A DNA stretch of 60,064 bases, taken from assembly GCA_030149525.1 (NCBI GenBank), contig JASBRJ010000167.1, positions 1-60,064 of the forward strand, given 5' to 3'. A program made the position numbers and the translations under genes. The notes under the pieces were generated by a model that did not search any database, was not told the DNA's origin, and saw only the letters and a program-made list of their open reading frames with translations. Origin of the DNA: a bacterium. Lineage in GTDB: Bacteria; Vulcanimicrobiota; Xenobia; Xenobiales; JADMJV01. Below are positions 17,347-25,786 of the stretch, in pieces. The number at the start of each line of letters is the position of its first letter. Positions within the stretch are counted from its first letter, which is position 1.

Positions 17347-18531
17347 CTAACCGTTTTTGGGCATCAGTCGAACTCGATTGAGTTCGTAGGTTTGAGGCCA
17401 CCAATCGAACATTCTTTCGGTCTTGCCGTCTCTCACGTAGGAGGAGACGTACTGCCTGTGTTTCAGAGACAACTCGGTGATGTTGTGCTCTTGGAGGGAT
17501 TTCACTTCGCCTTTTTGAGGGCGAGCGTCCGAGTTGAGGTCGGTCCAAACGGCTAGTCCGGCAAGCTCGTCGCCGGAGATTTTACCGTTGCCGTCCGCGT
17601 CTTTAGTCCTGAGCGCTTCGTAGCCGTTTTTGAATCCGCCGGCAGTTCCGAAAAGATTCGTACCATTGATACTGCCGTCGGCGTTGGGCTGACAAAGCAT
17701 TCCATCGCTTGGTCCCGGCCATTCCATCAGGACCGGAAAACGGTCACCGTGGAAATCGAAGAAGGCCATCCTGTCTTTGTTGAGCTTGGTGTGCGGCAAC
17801 CATTGGCCACCGGAGGCTTGAATCGCACCGTCGCCGTCGATATCGAGGAGAAGCGGGCTGATAGTCCGGAGGGCGGAAACCGACCACACCGCTACGGAAT
17901 TGTATTCGGTGGTCGTTGTGGCGTCGAGAAAGGTTGTGTTGGTCGTGACTTGGTTGACGTCGACGTTTACGTCGTTAGGACCGATAGCGATCCAGGTTTG
18001 GTAGTTGCTGGGATCTCCGATGTAATCGACACCGAACTGTGCACCGTTGGAGTCGACCGTCTGGTTGAATGAGGAGGTCTGGCCTGTGACGTCCTCGGTG
18101 TAAGTCTGGGACACTTGGTCCAGGTAGCTGTCGGTTTGTTCGTCTTGGGTGATGGTGAAGGCTACGTTGCGCCGCCCCGGTACGTAACTCAGGTCGGCGA
18201 GTTGGGTCTTGACGTCGGCCAGCGCTGAAGCGAATTCTGCCTCGGAGACGATGACCTCAACTTCCCAAAACTTGGGAATCTTGTCTTCCGGTTTTGCTTT
18301 TTTCCAGATGTTCCGCTGTTCGACCGTGCCCATAATATGGTACAGGTTCTCCAGAATCACATCGTTGAAAATTTCGTTGATTTCTGTGAGGTTGACGGTC
18401 TCGGCCGTCACGTTCACGTTGACGTTGGAATTGCCACCAGGCACGCCGGCAGCGGCGGGTAGAGCGGTTATGACACTAGCGAGTCCAACCGCTACGAGTC
18501 CTTTTCTAAATCTCTTGAACAAGTGTCTCAT
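17347..18531 (-). CDS. Secreted protein with EF-hand/dockerin-like calcium loops
   Basis: Protein of 394 residues. After a basic start (MRHLFKRFRKG) comes a signal core ending in ALPAAAG. The mature N-terminus is rich in Asn/Val/Thr (SNVNVNVTAETVNLTEINE). Two calcium-loop-like stretches are seen: DIDGDGAIQASGG and DADGNGKISGDELAGLAVW, the second a good EF-hand loop followed by DLNSDARPQKGE. No enzymatic domain recognised. I start at ATG 18531, preceded by GGAGG at ten bases; the frame is open 36 bases further up. It ends just before the shared terminator. Confidence 0.72.
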   Translation of the reverse strand: MRHLFKRFRKGLVAVGLASVITALPAAAGVPGGNSNVNVNVTAETVNLTEINEIFNDVILENLYHIMGTVEQRNIWKKAKPEDKIPKFWEVEVIVSEAEFASALADVKTQLADLSYVPGRRNVAFTITQDEQTDSYLDQVSQTYTEDVTGQTSSFNQTVDSNGAQFGVDYIGDPSNYQTWIAIGPNDVNVDVNQVTTNTTFLDATTTTEYNSVAVWSVSALRTISPLLLDIDGDGAIQASGGQWLPHTKLNKDRMAFFDFHGDRFPVLMEWPGPSDGMLCQPNADGSINGTNLFGTAGGFKNGYEALRTKDADGNGKISGDELAGLAVWTDLNSDARPQKGEVKSLQEHNITELSLKHRQYVSSYVRDGKTERMFDWWPQTYELNRVRLMPKNG

Positions 18532-18683
18532 GTGGGTGCGCCCTCCAAGGCTTTCTGATTCAACCACGTCTTGCTCTGTGAGAATGAGCGTGGTGGCAAA
18601 TCCCTAGACTCCCTGCTTATATAAGTTATCCTTTGGGATGTTTAGCCCTTTAGTAGTTTTGTACTAACTGTTGAAGAAATGTT

Positions 18684-19787
18684 CTACCGGTCGCCGATTT
18701 TGTAGAGAGTCAATCCGTTGGCTCCCACATGGCATGCCAGGGAGCCGTCGGAGGACAAGCGCATCCACCCTGGGGGGATGGTTCGTGCCGTACCGTTGCG
18801 ATCGGTGAGCAGAGGTTTGAGTTCCCAGTTTTCGCTCTCTCTTGCATAGAAGGGAACGAGTCTTTCGGCTTCCGAGTCCATCTGTGAAGTGAGAGCGGTT
18901 TCGCCGTTGCGAGACAAAAAGATGTATCGATAATCCTTGTCGCTTGATGCGATGGTCTTGGTGGAGCCCGTAGCGGCATCGTAGAGGGCCAGCTCACATG
19001 GTCCTCCGTCGGTTCGACGGGTAGAGAAAAGCAGGCGACCGGAGTTCACCCAGAAGCCAAGATATTTCCAGGCCCGGTCAAACTCTGCCACTCGGCTCCC
19101 GTTCCAATAGGAGAGAATCGTGGTCTGGGGATACTTCTGCCCGAAAAAGGCGGCCTTGTCACTCACATAATTGGCAAACCAGAGCCTTTCCAGGCCTTTT
19201 TCCAGAGTGGAGATATCGGGCCCGCGCTGGAACCTTTCTCCCTCCTGGGCATCCGGTCTCAAGGTTGCTACGGTTCGAGTTTCCACGAAACGATTTTTGT
19301 CGTAAGGTCGGCCCGAGACAAACAGCTTTCCTCCCTCCGTCCAGAGAACAGGAGGGTCGGCCCGAAAACCAGCTTCTCCCCACTCCGGCTGCATCAGGGG
19401 CGAGACCGATCGGTCATTCAGATCGACGGTGTAGAACGTCGTTCCGCGATTGCCCAAAACCACAAATTTGGAATCATCGGGAGTGAACTCCCCTTGTTCT
19501 AGAGTTTTGAGGGGAAGCTCCACTTTTGTAGCTTCTCCAAAGCTGCCGTCTCTGTTGATCGGAAACAGCCATAGCCGGTAAAAGACACCTCGCTTCTTGT
19601 CCTCGAACTCCGCTCGGTCAAAGGCTGCCAGCGTTCGGTTGTCGTGGGAGAAGACGATAGGCTGAAGATTGGCAGCGTTGACCCCGGCGTTTCGCAGTTG
19701 CGAACTGGTGAATCGCTCTTCAGCAGAAAGGCCCAGGGTGAGTAGAGCAAACAGGAGCAGAATGGGGGAGATTCTAGTTCTGGTCAT
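18684..19787 (-). CDS. Secreted beta-propeller-like protein (TolB/WD-like), function unknown
   Basis: Protein of 367 residues with a signal peptide (MTRTRISPILLLFALLTLGLSAEE). The body shows repeated strand units of the TolB/PD40 kind, such as PIVFSHDNRTLAAFD, GEFTPDDSKFVVLGNRG, RLLFSTRRTDGG and WMRLSSDGSLACHVG, suggesting a propeller of about six blades. No lipobox or catalytic motif. The start at ATG 19787 has AAAGGA about 12 bases upstream. The gene lies in a run of minus-strand exported proteins. The 152-base gap to the next gene downstream (18532-18683) shows AT-rich sequence likely to hold that gene's promoter. Confidence 0.68.
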   Translation of the reverse strand: MTRTRISPILLLFALLTLGLSAEERFTSSQLRNAGVNAANLQPIVFSHDNRTLAAFDRAEFEDKKRGVFYRLWLFPINRDGSFGEATKVELPLKTLEQGEFTPDDSKFVVLGNRGTTFYTVDLNDRSVSPLMQPEWGEAGFRADPPVLWTEGGKLFVSGRPYDKNRFVETRTVATLRPDAQEGERFQRGPDISTLEKGLERLWFANYVSDKAAFFGQKYPQTTILSYWNGSRVAEFDRAWKYLGFWVNSGRLLFSTRRTDGGPCELALYDAATGSTKTIASSDKDYRYIFLSRNGETALTSQMDSEAERLVPFYARESENWELKPLLTDRNGTARTIPPGWMRLSSDGSLACHVGANGLTLYKIGDR

Positions 19788-19830
19788 AGAGGATGTCCTT
19801 TTCCGTTTGTGGAGCAAACCCCTGGAGCTT

Positions 19831-20292
19831 CTACGAGGGGAGTGCGAGGAGGCTCAGGGTGGAGGTGAGCTCGGCGGGTTCCGAGGTTAAATGAACATTG
19901 TATTCGTGGAAAAGTTTTCCGGCCAGGGTGGAGATCTCTTCGTGTGTGGGTTGAGAGACCTTGTCATGGCAAATCACCATGGTGGGAATGAAGTGGGGGA
20001 GGGGCGCTTCCAGACCGGGGATGTTGAGGTGAAGGCTGGGATGCAGAAGCACCTGTCGGGTCACTTTGCGCGGGTTGCGGGCCGTCCAGTGGGCGGCGGG
20101 GATGGCTCCGTGTCGTGAGCCTATGAGAAAGAGCGGCTCATCGTGAGAAAGTTCGTCGAGGGTTTCAAAGATTTCAAGGCCCACCGTGGGCCAATAGACG
20201 ACCTTTAGGTCGGGGACTCGGTCCTGAAGCGTCTCCACCTGTTTCTTTTGAAAGTACTTGTGGTGGTCGTCGCCGATAAAAACAATAGACAT
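19831..20292 (-). CDS. Small hypothetical protein, possible alpha/beta fold
   Basis: Protein of 153 residues, no signal peptide. Alternating strands and helices (SIVFIGDDHH, LKVVYWPTVG, PLFLIGSRHGAIPAA, TMVICHDKVS) suggest a single alpha/beta domain. The central GSRHGA resembles a hydrolase nucleophile turn but does not fit GxSxG, so I do not call it a hydrolase. A good ribosome-binding site (GGAAAGGATAGG) precedes the ATG at 20292. It is separated from the upstream gene by a terminator and so probably has its own promoter in a very short space, or receives read-through. Confidence 0.6.
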   Translation of the reverse strand: MSIVFIGDDHHKYFQKKQVETLQDRVPDLKVVYWPTVGLEIFETLDELSHDEPLFLIGSRHGAIPAAHWTARNPRKVTRQVLLHPSLHLNIPGLEAPLPHFIPTMVICHDKVSQPTHEEISTLAGKLFHEYNVHLTSEPAELTSTLSLLALPS

Positions 20293-20320
20293 GGCCTATC
20301 CTTTCCCAAATTGGCGGCCC

Positions 20321-20355
20321 AAAAAACAAGGGCGACATCTCGGATGTCGCCCTTG
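20321..20355 (-). terminator. Intrinsic terminator after the stalk-domain gene
   Basis: A 13-bp perfect stem (20327-20339 with 20343-20355, CAAGGGCGACATC and its complement) has a 3-base loop and, read on the minus strand, is followed by six T. It lies directly downstream of the gene ending at 20381. Confidence 0.9.
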
Positions 20356-20380
20356 CCTGAAAGCGTTCGTTTCGTCGAGG

Positions 20381-21103
20381 TTAGGGAGTGGTCCAGGGAT
20401 GAGGTGTGTACATCGGAAACGCAGCCGGAGGCACGTTCACCTGGAGGTAAGGGGAGTTGGCGGGGTCGAGTTGATTGGCCCAGTACATCTTGTGTTTGAG
20501 CCAGCGCTGAGCGTAGGTCACTTCCTGCGCGGTCTTCATGGCGCCTATGACGGCTTCTTGGATCCCCTCGGTGCTGGGGGGGGAAGCTACGGTCGCGCTG
20601 GGCGGAGCGGCTACGGGAGCTTCCGGACCGGGGTCTCCGGCGCTCACACCGGGGTTGGCCCGGGCCGGACCGGTGGCGGCACCTCCGGTGGGTGTCGATG
20701 CGGTGTTCATGTTGGATGTTGGGCTCAGGTTCCTGGAGTACAGCACGAGCCCTCGGGTCTGATCGGTTTCCACTTGAGACCCTGAGGCCAGAGCAAAAGC
20801 TTCTGCGGGTAGGAAGGGGCGACCGTTTCGCAGCGCAGGAACGAACTCCACGGGGCTGCCGGCCAGGCGCACCGAGCTGTCGGAGAAACTTACGATACGG
20901 ACACCGGTCGCTTCGGACAATACGTCTACGGGAAAGTAAGGCAGGCCCTTTTCGATGACGGAGGGAGCTTTGTACAGCATTCCGTTGACGTAAAGTTGGT
21001 AGTCTTGTTCGGCCCAGCAGGGACTGCTGAGTATGGCCAGCACCAGGCAAAGGTAGAGGTATTTCAAGCTCTTCAAAATAGTGTTCCTTCCGGAAGAAGC
21101 CAT
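20381..21103 (-). CDS. Secreted protein with copper-amine-oxidase-N/stalk-like domain
   Basis: Protein of 240 residues with a signal peptide ending near CWAEQ. Residues about 30-115 (YQLYVNGMLYKAPSVIEKGLPYFPVDVLSEATGVRI, and NGRPFLPAEAFALASGSQVE) resemble the 'stalk' or copper amine oxidase N-terminal-like repeat often found in surface proteins. A low-complexity Pro/Ala/Gly/Thr linker follows (about 135-185), then a short C-terminal segment rich in Pro and aromatic residues. No catalytic domain. The ATG at 21103 has AAGGA 11 bases upstream; an in-frame ATG at 21115 overlaps that site and is less likely. Confidence 0.65.
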   Translation of the reverse strand: MASSGRNTILKSLKYLYLCLVLAILSSPCWAEQDYQLYVNGMLYKAPSVIEKGLPYFPVDVLSEATGVRIVSFSDSSVRLAGSPVEFVPALRNGRPFLPAEAFALASGSQVETDQTRGLVLYSRNLSPTSNMNTASTPTGGAATGPARANPGVSAGDPGPEAPVAAPPSATVASPPSTEGIQEAVIGAMKTAQEVTYAQRWLKHKMYWANQLDPANSPYLQVNVPPAAFPMYTPHPWTTP

Positions 21104-21176
21104 GTTCGGTTTCATCCTTGTCTAGTTTCCCTCGCCGGAGAGTGTCAAACGTTTCCGGGTTGTTAACATCGCACTA

Positions 21177-22835
21177 ATGTTGCCCTTCGCCCTCGCCATA
21201 TTGAGCGGTCTGCTGCTCTGCGCCGCCTTACCACCCTACGACGCGTGGTGGTGTGGGTGGTTTGCTCTGGTCCCGCTTCTCCTGGCCCTGGAACGCGCAA
21301 CCCTGCAGAGAGCCGCCATTCTCGGTTTGCTGGCCGGGTCTGTCACCAATCTGGGCGCATTCTACTGGTTGGTCCCGGTGATGCTGAACTACAGCAGTCT
21401 GGGATTTTTCTCCTATCCGGTCATGCTGGGAGCGGCCGTCTATCAAGGCATGCCACTCGCTCTTTGGGCCATGGTGCTGCGGACCGGTTGGGCGGCCACA
21501 GGCTGGAAGCGCGGGTTCGGATTTGTGGTGACGGCCTTGGCTTATCCGGCTCTGGAATATTTCTATCCCATTCTTTTCCCCTGGTATCTGGCCGACACCC
21601 AACACACGGTCGTTTCCGTTTTGGGTTTGGTGGAAATGGGCGGATGCGGTTTGCTTTCTGTTCTGATTGTCGTCGTGAATCTGGTGTTGGCAAGGCTGGC
21701 AGTGGGAGCGTCCCGACAGGAGGAGACAGAGCACTTGTGGCCGGCTCCTTGTAGCGCACGAGAGTTGACCTTTCTGACCTTGGGGACATTCACGGGCCTT
21801 TGTCTCACGGTCTTTTATTCAGGCTACCGCAATTCTGCCATAGAAGAGCAGATCGCCCGAGCGGAGAGTCTTCAAGTGGGTCTGGTTCAACCTAACCACT
21901 GGATCGAGGAAGGCTCTCCTTTGGAAGATCTGTTCGACTATCAGAGGATGACTCTGGACCTGGTCGAGTCTCAACCGCTCGACCTTGTTGTTTGGCCTGA
22001 GAGTGCGGTGCGGACGCCGCCGGGTCTGTTCGTCTCAGATCACGGACCGGGGGGCAGCGGGGAGCCGGGCTTGCCTCTAGATGTGCGGGAAATTCGGCAG
22101 AGCTCGTCTGAGCCGGGTCCGCAGTTTGCGGCCGATAGAGCCCCTTTGAGAGAACGATTGAGCGTCCAGAGAGGACACCAGACTCCCATTCTTTTCGGAA
22201 CCGCTCTACTGGATGCGGACCCCCAGGCGCAAGAGCCTGTTCCTGGAAGGCCCCCCACCTACAATTGTGCGGTTCTGGTGGATGAGGCCGGCAAGGTAGC
22301 GGGAACAGCGGCCAAGGTGAAGCTCCTCCTCTTTGGAGAGACCGTTCCCCTGGCCTCCTACTTCCCCTCACTCTACCGCCTCATCCCGCTGGCCAGTGCT
22401 CTGCTCCCGGGAGACGGCCCCACGACTTTAGAATTCCGGCAAGCTCGCCTCGGAATCATGATCTGCTATGAAGACATTCTGCCCTGGTTCCATTTTCGTC
22501 TCGCTCAACACCATCCGCAAGTTCTTTTGAACCTTACCAACGATGCCTGGTTCGGGAAGACGGCCGAAGCGGAGGCACATCTCGCTTTGGCCAAACTTCG
22601 TGCGGTGGAGGGGCGAGTCTATCTGGTCCGAGCCACCAGCACCGGAGTGAGTGCCGTGATCGATCCTTTAGGGCGTGTGGTGGGACGAATCGAGCAGGAT
22701 GAGCGGGCTACTCTGAAACACAAAATCGCCCTCCTGGACGTTCGAACAGGATTCGAACGATGGGGCGATTCGGTGGCCTGGCTCGGCCTCTTCTGCCTTT
22801 TGAGTTTCCTGGTTGTTCGGCGAACTACGCGTTGA
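21177..22835 (+). CDS. lnt: Apolipoprotein N-acyltransferase
   Basis: Integral inner-membrane enzyme of 552 residues that N-acylates the lipidated cysteine of lipoproteins. Several N-terminal helices are followed by a periplasmic nitrilase domain. The Glu-Lys-Cys triad is complete: Glu275 in WPES, Lys382 in KVKLLLFGE and Cys430 in MICYED. A C-terminal helix follows. Compared with the E. coli spacing, about 40 extra residues rich in Gly, Pro and Ser lie between Glu and Lys (about 283-330). Its presence implies a diderm with triacylated lipoproteins; the peroxidase lipoprotein at 43820 is one candidate substrate. The 3' end overlaps the convergent TerB-like gene by 11 bases. Confidence 0.93.
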   Translation: MLPFALAILSGLLLCAALPPYDAWWCGWFALVPLLLALERATLQRAAILGLLAGSVTNLGAFYWLVPVMLNYSSLGFFSYPVMLGAAVYQGMPLALWAMVLRTGWAATGWKRGFGFVVTALAYPALEYFYPILFPWYLADTQHTVVSVLGLVEMGGCGLLSVLIVVVNLVLARLAVGASRQEETEHLWPAPCSARELTFLTLGTFTGLCLTVFYSGYRNSAIEEQIARAESLQVGLVQPNHWIEEGSPLEDLFDYQRMTLDLVESQPLDLVVWPESAVRTPPGLFVSDHGPGGSGEPGLPLDVREIRQSSSEPGPQFAADRAPLRERLSVQRGHQTPILFGTALLDADPQAQEPVPGRPPTYNCAVLVDEAGKVAGTAAKVKLLLFGETVPLASYFPSLYRLIPLASALLPGDGPTTLEFRQARLGIMICYEDILPWFHFRLAQHHPQVLLNLTNDAWFGKTAEAEAHLALAKLRAVEGRVYLVRATSTGVSAVIDPLGRVVGRIEQDERATLKHKIALLDVRTGFERWGDSVAWLGLFCLLSFLVVRRTTR

Positions 22836-23211
22836 AGGATTCTGCGGCCCGGATAGCTTCTTTGCGAAGCGTTTCCATGTCTTCAGGGGAGATCTCCAGT
22901 TCCTGACCCTTCTTCTCGATGAGGTCGAACTCAGCGAATCCTAAAGCACCGTCGATGAACGACATGGTGAGAAGCGCCCGCATGACGTTGTGGCGGCTGG
23001 CCTTGTCGGGGAGGACGGCTTTGAGCCCGTCGCCCGATGCTTCCTTCGAGGGCGGGCCGAGCACGCTCTTGAGTTCTGCGATCTCTTCCTCGGAAGCGCC
23101 CATTTGCATGCAGGTGGAAAAGAGTAGCGCTCTTTCCTCGTCGGTGACTTCTCCGTCGGCCCAGGCCATTTCGGCTAGACTCTTGATGATTTCTCTCTTC
23201 TGAGACTCCAA
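22825..23211 (-). CDS. TerB-like domain protein
   Basis: Protein of 128 residues, all helical. MAWADGEVTDEERALLFSTC has the Asp/Glu pattern of TerB-like metal-binding domains, repeated in the second half as MSFIDGALGFAEFDLIEKKG. The start is TTG at 23211 with AAGGAG seven bases upstream; no ATG or GTG fits. It follows the sigma factor gene by 15 bases and is likely co-transcribed with it. TerB-like domains occur in tellurite resistance and in many stress or membrane-linked proteins, so no specific role is given. It could modulate the sigma factor. Confidence 0.75.
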   Translation of the reverse strand: MESQKREIIKSLAEMAWADGEVTDEERALLFSTCMQMGASEEEIAELKSVLGPPSKEASGDGLKAVLPDKASRHNVMRALLTMSFIDGALGFAEFDLIEKKGQELEISPEDMETLRKEAIRAAESFNA

Positions 23212-23226
23212 ATTTTTTCTCCTTGG

Positions 23227-23868
23227 TTACTTGGTTGGTGAAGTTTGAATTTCGGGTGCGGTGAGATGCGAACGCAGAGTTTTGAGAGCGCGGTGCATCT
23301 GCGACAGCACTGTCCCTACCGGCCGTTCAATGAGGTTGGCGATCTCTTTGAAAGAGAGTCCGGCATATTCACGGAGAAGCACGACCTCTTGTTGTTCGGT
23401 AGAGAGGTTCTTCAGGGCGCTCCTGACCCAGGCGGTGTCCAACCTGTATTCGATATGGTCGACCAGGTCGGGGTGGTTGGATTCTAAGTCGGAGATGGGA
23501 AGATCTCGGTAGGTTCGCCGCTGACGGTCTCTGGCCAAATTTCTGGCGATTTGGTAGACGTAGGCGGAGAACTTTCCGCTCGGTCGGTAGCGGTCGAGAG
23601 AGGTGAGGAGCTTGCTGAACGTCTCTTGCAGGAGGTCTTCGGCCCAAGCTGAGCCGACTTCTCCGTTCAAAAACGAGAGTAACCGCCGGGAGTAGCGATC
23701 GTAGAGCTCATCGAAGGCCCCAATCCGGCCTTCAAGGTATTCCAAAACGAGTTGATCGTCGCTTATGGTTTGCTGCTGACTCAAATTAAAATGCCTTTTT
23801 CGAGAGTGAACACACTTTTCGATATGCCGCATTACTCCGGGCCTGCCAAAACTCCTGGGATGAGTCAT
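23227..23868 (-). CDS. RNA polymerase sigma factor, ECF type (sigma-70 family)
   Basis: Protein of 213 residues with sigma region 2 (GRIGAFDELYDRYSRRLLSF, then DLLQETFSKLL and YQIARNLARDRQRR) and region 4 (LSTEQQEVVLLREYAGLSFKEIANLIERPVGTVLSQMHRALKTLR). There is no region 3, as expected for ECF factors. The ATG at 23868 has GGAG seven bases upstream, giving a 33-residue N-terminal extension before the usual start near SDDQLVLEYLEG; a TTG inside the extension is an alternative. It is paired with the TerB-like gene. No classic zinc anti-sigma is adjacent. Confidence 0.9.
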   Translation of the reverse strand: MTHPRSFGRPGVMRHIEKCVHSRKRHFNLSQQQTISDDQLVLEYLEGRIGAFDELYDRYSRRLLSFLNGEVGSAWAEDLLQETFSKLLTSLDRYRPSGKFSAYVYQIARNLARDRQRRTYRDLPISDLESNHPDLVDHIEYRLDTAWVRSALKNLSTEQQEVVLLREYAGLSFKEIANLIERPVGTVLSQMHRALKTLRSHLTAPEIQTSPTK

Positions 23869-23913
23869 AAATTCTCCGGAAGGAATGCCCTATCTCGGGC
23901 ATAATGCAAGCGC

Positions 23914-24672
23914 ATGGTTACGGACCGCAGACGCTTGGAACTGCTAAAAAAATATTTTGGGCAACGGGTTGCGGAGATTCTTTCCACCTACTCTGCCGAG
24001 CCTCCGGACGACCGGCAATTGCTGGCTCGAGAGCGGCTGAAGCTCGCTGTCTCAACGGTCTGCTCTCACTATCCTGAAGGGGCCTCCATTCTCGATCTGG
24101 GCTCGGGCTGTGGATTGGGTGCCGCGACTCTGGCCGAGTTAGGCTACGAAGTGACGGCTGTGGAGCTGATTCCGGAGCTTTTAGAGGAGGCCAAAAGCCG
24201 CACGGAAAGTCGCGTGAACTGGGTAGAAGGTCCCTTCCACGACCGGGTGGCGAAAAAAGCGAGCTTCGATGTTGTACTGTCCCTGGGGTTTCTGGAGTAC
24301 CAGGAGCGGGCAGGGAAAGAGCTTGTCAAAATGAGACGGATGCTCAAGCCCGGAGGCGTTCTGCTGCTCAGCGTGCCCAATACGATTTCCGCTAACTTCA
24401 AATTTGGACTGGATCGAGCTTTCTATCGTTTGACCAGAGAGCCGGAAAACATCCCCGTCCGCCACTCCTTCACTCCGGAGCGTCTCCAACGTCTTCTCGG
24501 AATGGCCGGCTTCATCTTGAACGATTACGTCTGGTTGCCCCACGGGGAAGGGGGAAAGCCACTTTCTCTGGAGCGGGGGCGCGATTTCTGGGAGCATCGA
24601 GTTCGGTGGCGAACGGCTCCGGAGTTTTTCTCCTTGAGCCGAACATACCGTCCCGAGGACACTGCCGTCTAA
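23914..24672 (+). CDS. Class I SAM-dependent methyltransferase
   Basis: Protein of 252 residues. The SAM-binding loop ILDLGSGCGLGAATLAELGYEVTAVE is complete, with the acidic residue at the end of the second strand. FDVVLSLGFLEY and MLKPGGVLLLSVPN give the later motifs of the UbiE/COQ5-like group. The family is broad and the substrate cannot be told. The gene is divergent from the sigma factor gene, with only 45 bases between the starts, so their promoters must overlap. Confidence 0.85.
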   Translation: MVTDRRRLELLKKYFGQRVAEILSTYSAEPPDDRQLLARERLKLAVSTVCSHYPEGASILDLGSGCGLGAATLAELGYEVTAVELIPELLEEAKSRTESRVNWVEGPFHDRVAKKASFDVVLSLGFLEYQERAGKELVKMRRMLKPGGVLLLSVPNTISANFKFGLDRAFYRLTREPENIPVRHSFTPERLQRLLGMAGFILNDYVWLPHGEGGKPLSLERGRDFWEHRVRWRTAPEFFSLSRTYRPEDTAV

Positions 24673-24721
24673 AAAAACGACCGGAAAGTGCCTTGACACC
24701 TTAGCAGCCGGCTTTCGGGTC
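24671..24721 (-). terminator. Probable terminator of the dihydrouridine synthase operon
   Basis: Read on the minus strand, GACCCGAAAG (24712-24721) pairs with CTTTCCGGTC (24679-24688) with one mismatch, and seven T follow at 24671-24677. The loop is long (23 bases) but has some internal pairing. It fills the convergent gap between the methyltransferase and dus genes. Confidence 0.5.
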
Positions 24722-25782
24722 TAGACCCGGACGAACAGGAACTTCTCCACCAATCCTGAGGGATCTTCGCTGTCCCAAATCTCTGCCGCCAGGGTGGCTC
24801 GCTCTTGCTCCTCGGCCTTCCCGGGAAGGTTCAGCAGAGGTTCGCTGAGGGCCCGCGTTTGGATCAGGGGATGCTCGGCGGCGGCTTGGGCCCAATCAGA
24901 CTCTGGAAGTGGACGGTAGCGAGAAAACCAATCCAGATGCCAGGCCAAAAAATCCAGGCCGCGGCGCCTCCCTAGTTCATCCCGGCCGAAGTGGTCCTTG
25001 AGGTACTCCGCAAAACGGCAAATGATATCCCACTGCTCCTGGGCTGTGGGAAGCCACTCTTTACCTTCGATGAGCTCCTTGAAGATCCACGGCTTGGTAA
25101 GGGCGCCTCGGGCGATCATTGCCCCTGCGAGAGGCGAGTTTTGCAGACGCAGGTCGGCCTCCATAGGGGTCAGGATGTCGCCGTTGCCTAAGACCGGCAG
25201 GTCGACCTCGGAGGCTACTTCTGAAAGAAGGCCCCAATCGGCCGACCGAGAGTAACGCTGTTCCCGGGTGCGTCCGTGAATCACGATAGCTTGAACGCCC
25301 GCTTCGACGGCCACGCGAACCGTGTCGCGTATATTGATTTTGTCCTCACTGAAGCCGATGCGCAGCTTGACCGTCACGGGGATGTTCACAGCCTGAACCA
25401 TCGCTTCAAGGATCGTTGATAGCTTGGACACCTTTTGCAGCAGGCGCGCGCCCATGCCCTTATTGACTGTGTCGTAGATGGGACATCCGCAGTTCAGGTC
25501 CACGTAGGTCGCCCCCACGTCCTCTGCCATCTTAGCGGCATCGGCAGCGAGCTTGGGCTTGCTGGCGGCGATCTGAACCCCGAAGTTGTCCTCCACGGAA
25601 TGGCGTCGCAAAAGAGCCGGTTCTCGGCCTCGACGCTTCACGATTTGGTGGGCGTAGACCATTTCTGAACAGGTGGCCGTGGCTCCAAATTCTCGACATA
25701 AGCGCCGGAAAGGAAGGTTGCCGCCTCGGGTGAGGGGAGCCAGAGGAAACCGGCCCAGGATATTGGTTCTTGTGTTGTCCAA
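24721..25782 (-). CDS. tRNA-dihydrouridine synthase, Dus3-like
   Basis: FMN-dependent TIM-barrel enzyme of 353 residues that reduces uridines in tRNA. N-terminal LAPLTRGGNLPFRRLCREFGA is the FMN-site segment, and YVDLNCGCPIYDTVNKGMGARLL holds the catalytic Cys. VTVKLRIGF, IVIHGRTREQRYS, VLGNGDI and MIARGALTKPWIF are the expected later strands. The segment around the catalytic loop (KGMGARLL, then a helix and VKLRIGF) looks more like the Dus3 group than DusA, DusB or DusC. The start is TTG at 25782, four bases after the TPR gene stop. It is the last gene of a four-gene minus-strand cluster. Confidence 0.87.
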   Translation of the reverse strand: MDNTRTNILGRFPLAPLTRGGNLPFRRLCREFGATATCSEMVYAHQIVKRRGREPALLRRHSVEDNFGVQIAASKPKLAADAAKMAEDVGATYVDLNCGCPIYDTVNKGMGARLLQKVSKLSTILEAMVQAVNIPVTVKLRIGFSEDKINIRDTVRVAVEAGVQAIVIHGRTREQRYSRSADWGLLSEVASEVDLPVLGNGDILTPMEADLRLQNSPLAGAMIARGALTKPWIFKELIEGKEWLPTAQEQWDIICRFAEYLKDHFGRDELGRRRGLDFLAWHLDWFSRYRPLPESDWAQAAAEHPLIQTRALSEPLLNLPGKAEEQERATLAAEIWDSEDPSGLVEKFLFVRV

Positions 25783-25786
25783 GCAG

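Noticed and set aside
19960-20130. Alpha/beta hydrolase call for the small protein at 19831-20292
   Set aside because: GSRHGA does not match the GxSxG nucleophile pattern, and no acid/His partners are clear.
21155-21175. GTTAAC palindrome before lnt as a further copy of the direct repeat
   Set aside because: Only one TTAACA unit is present and there is no partner at 11 bases.
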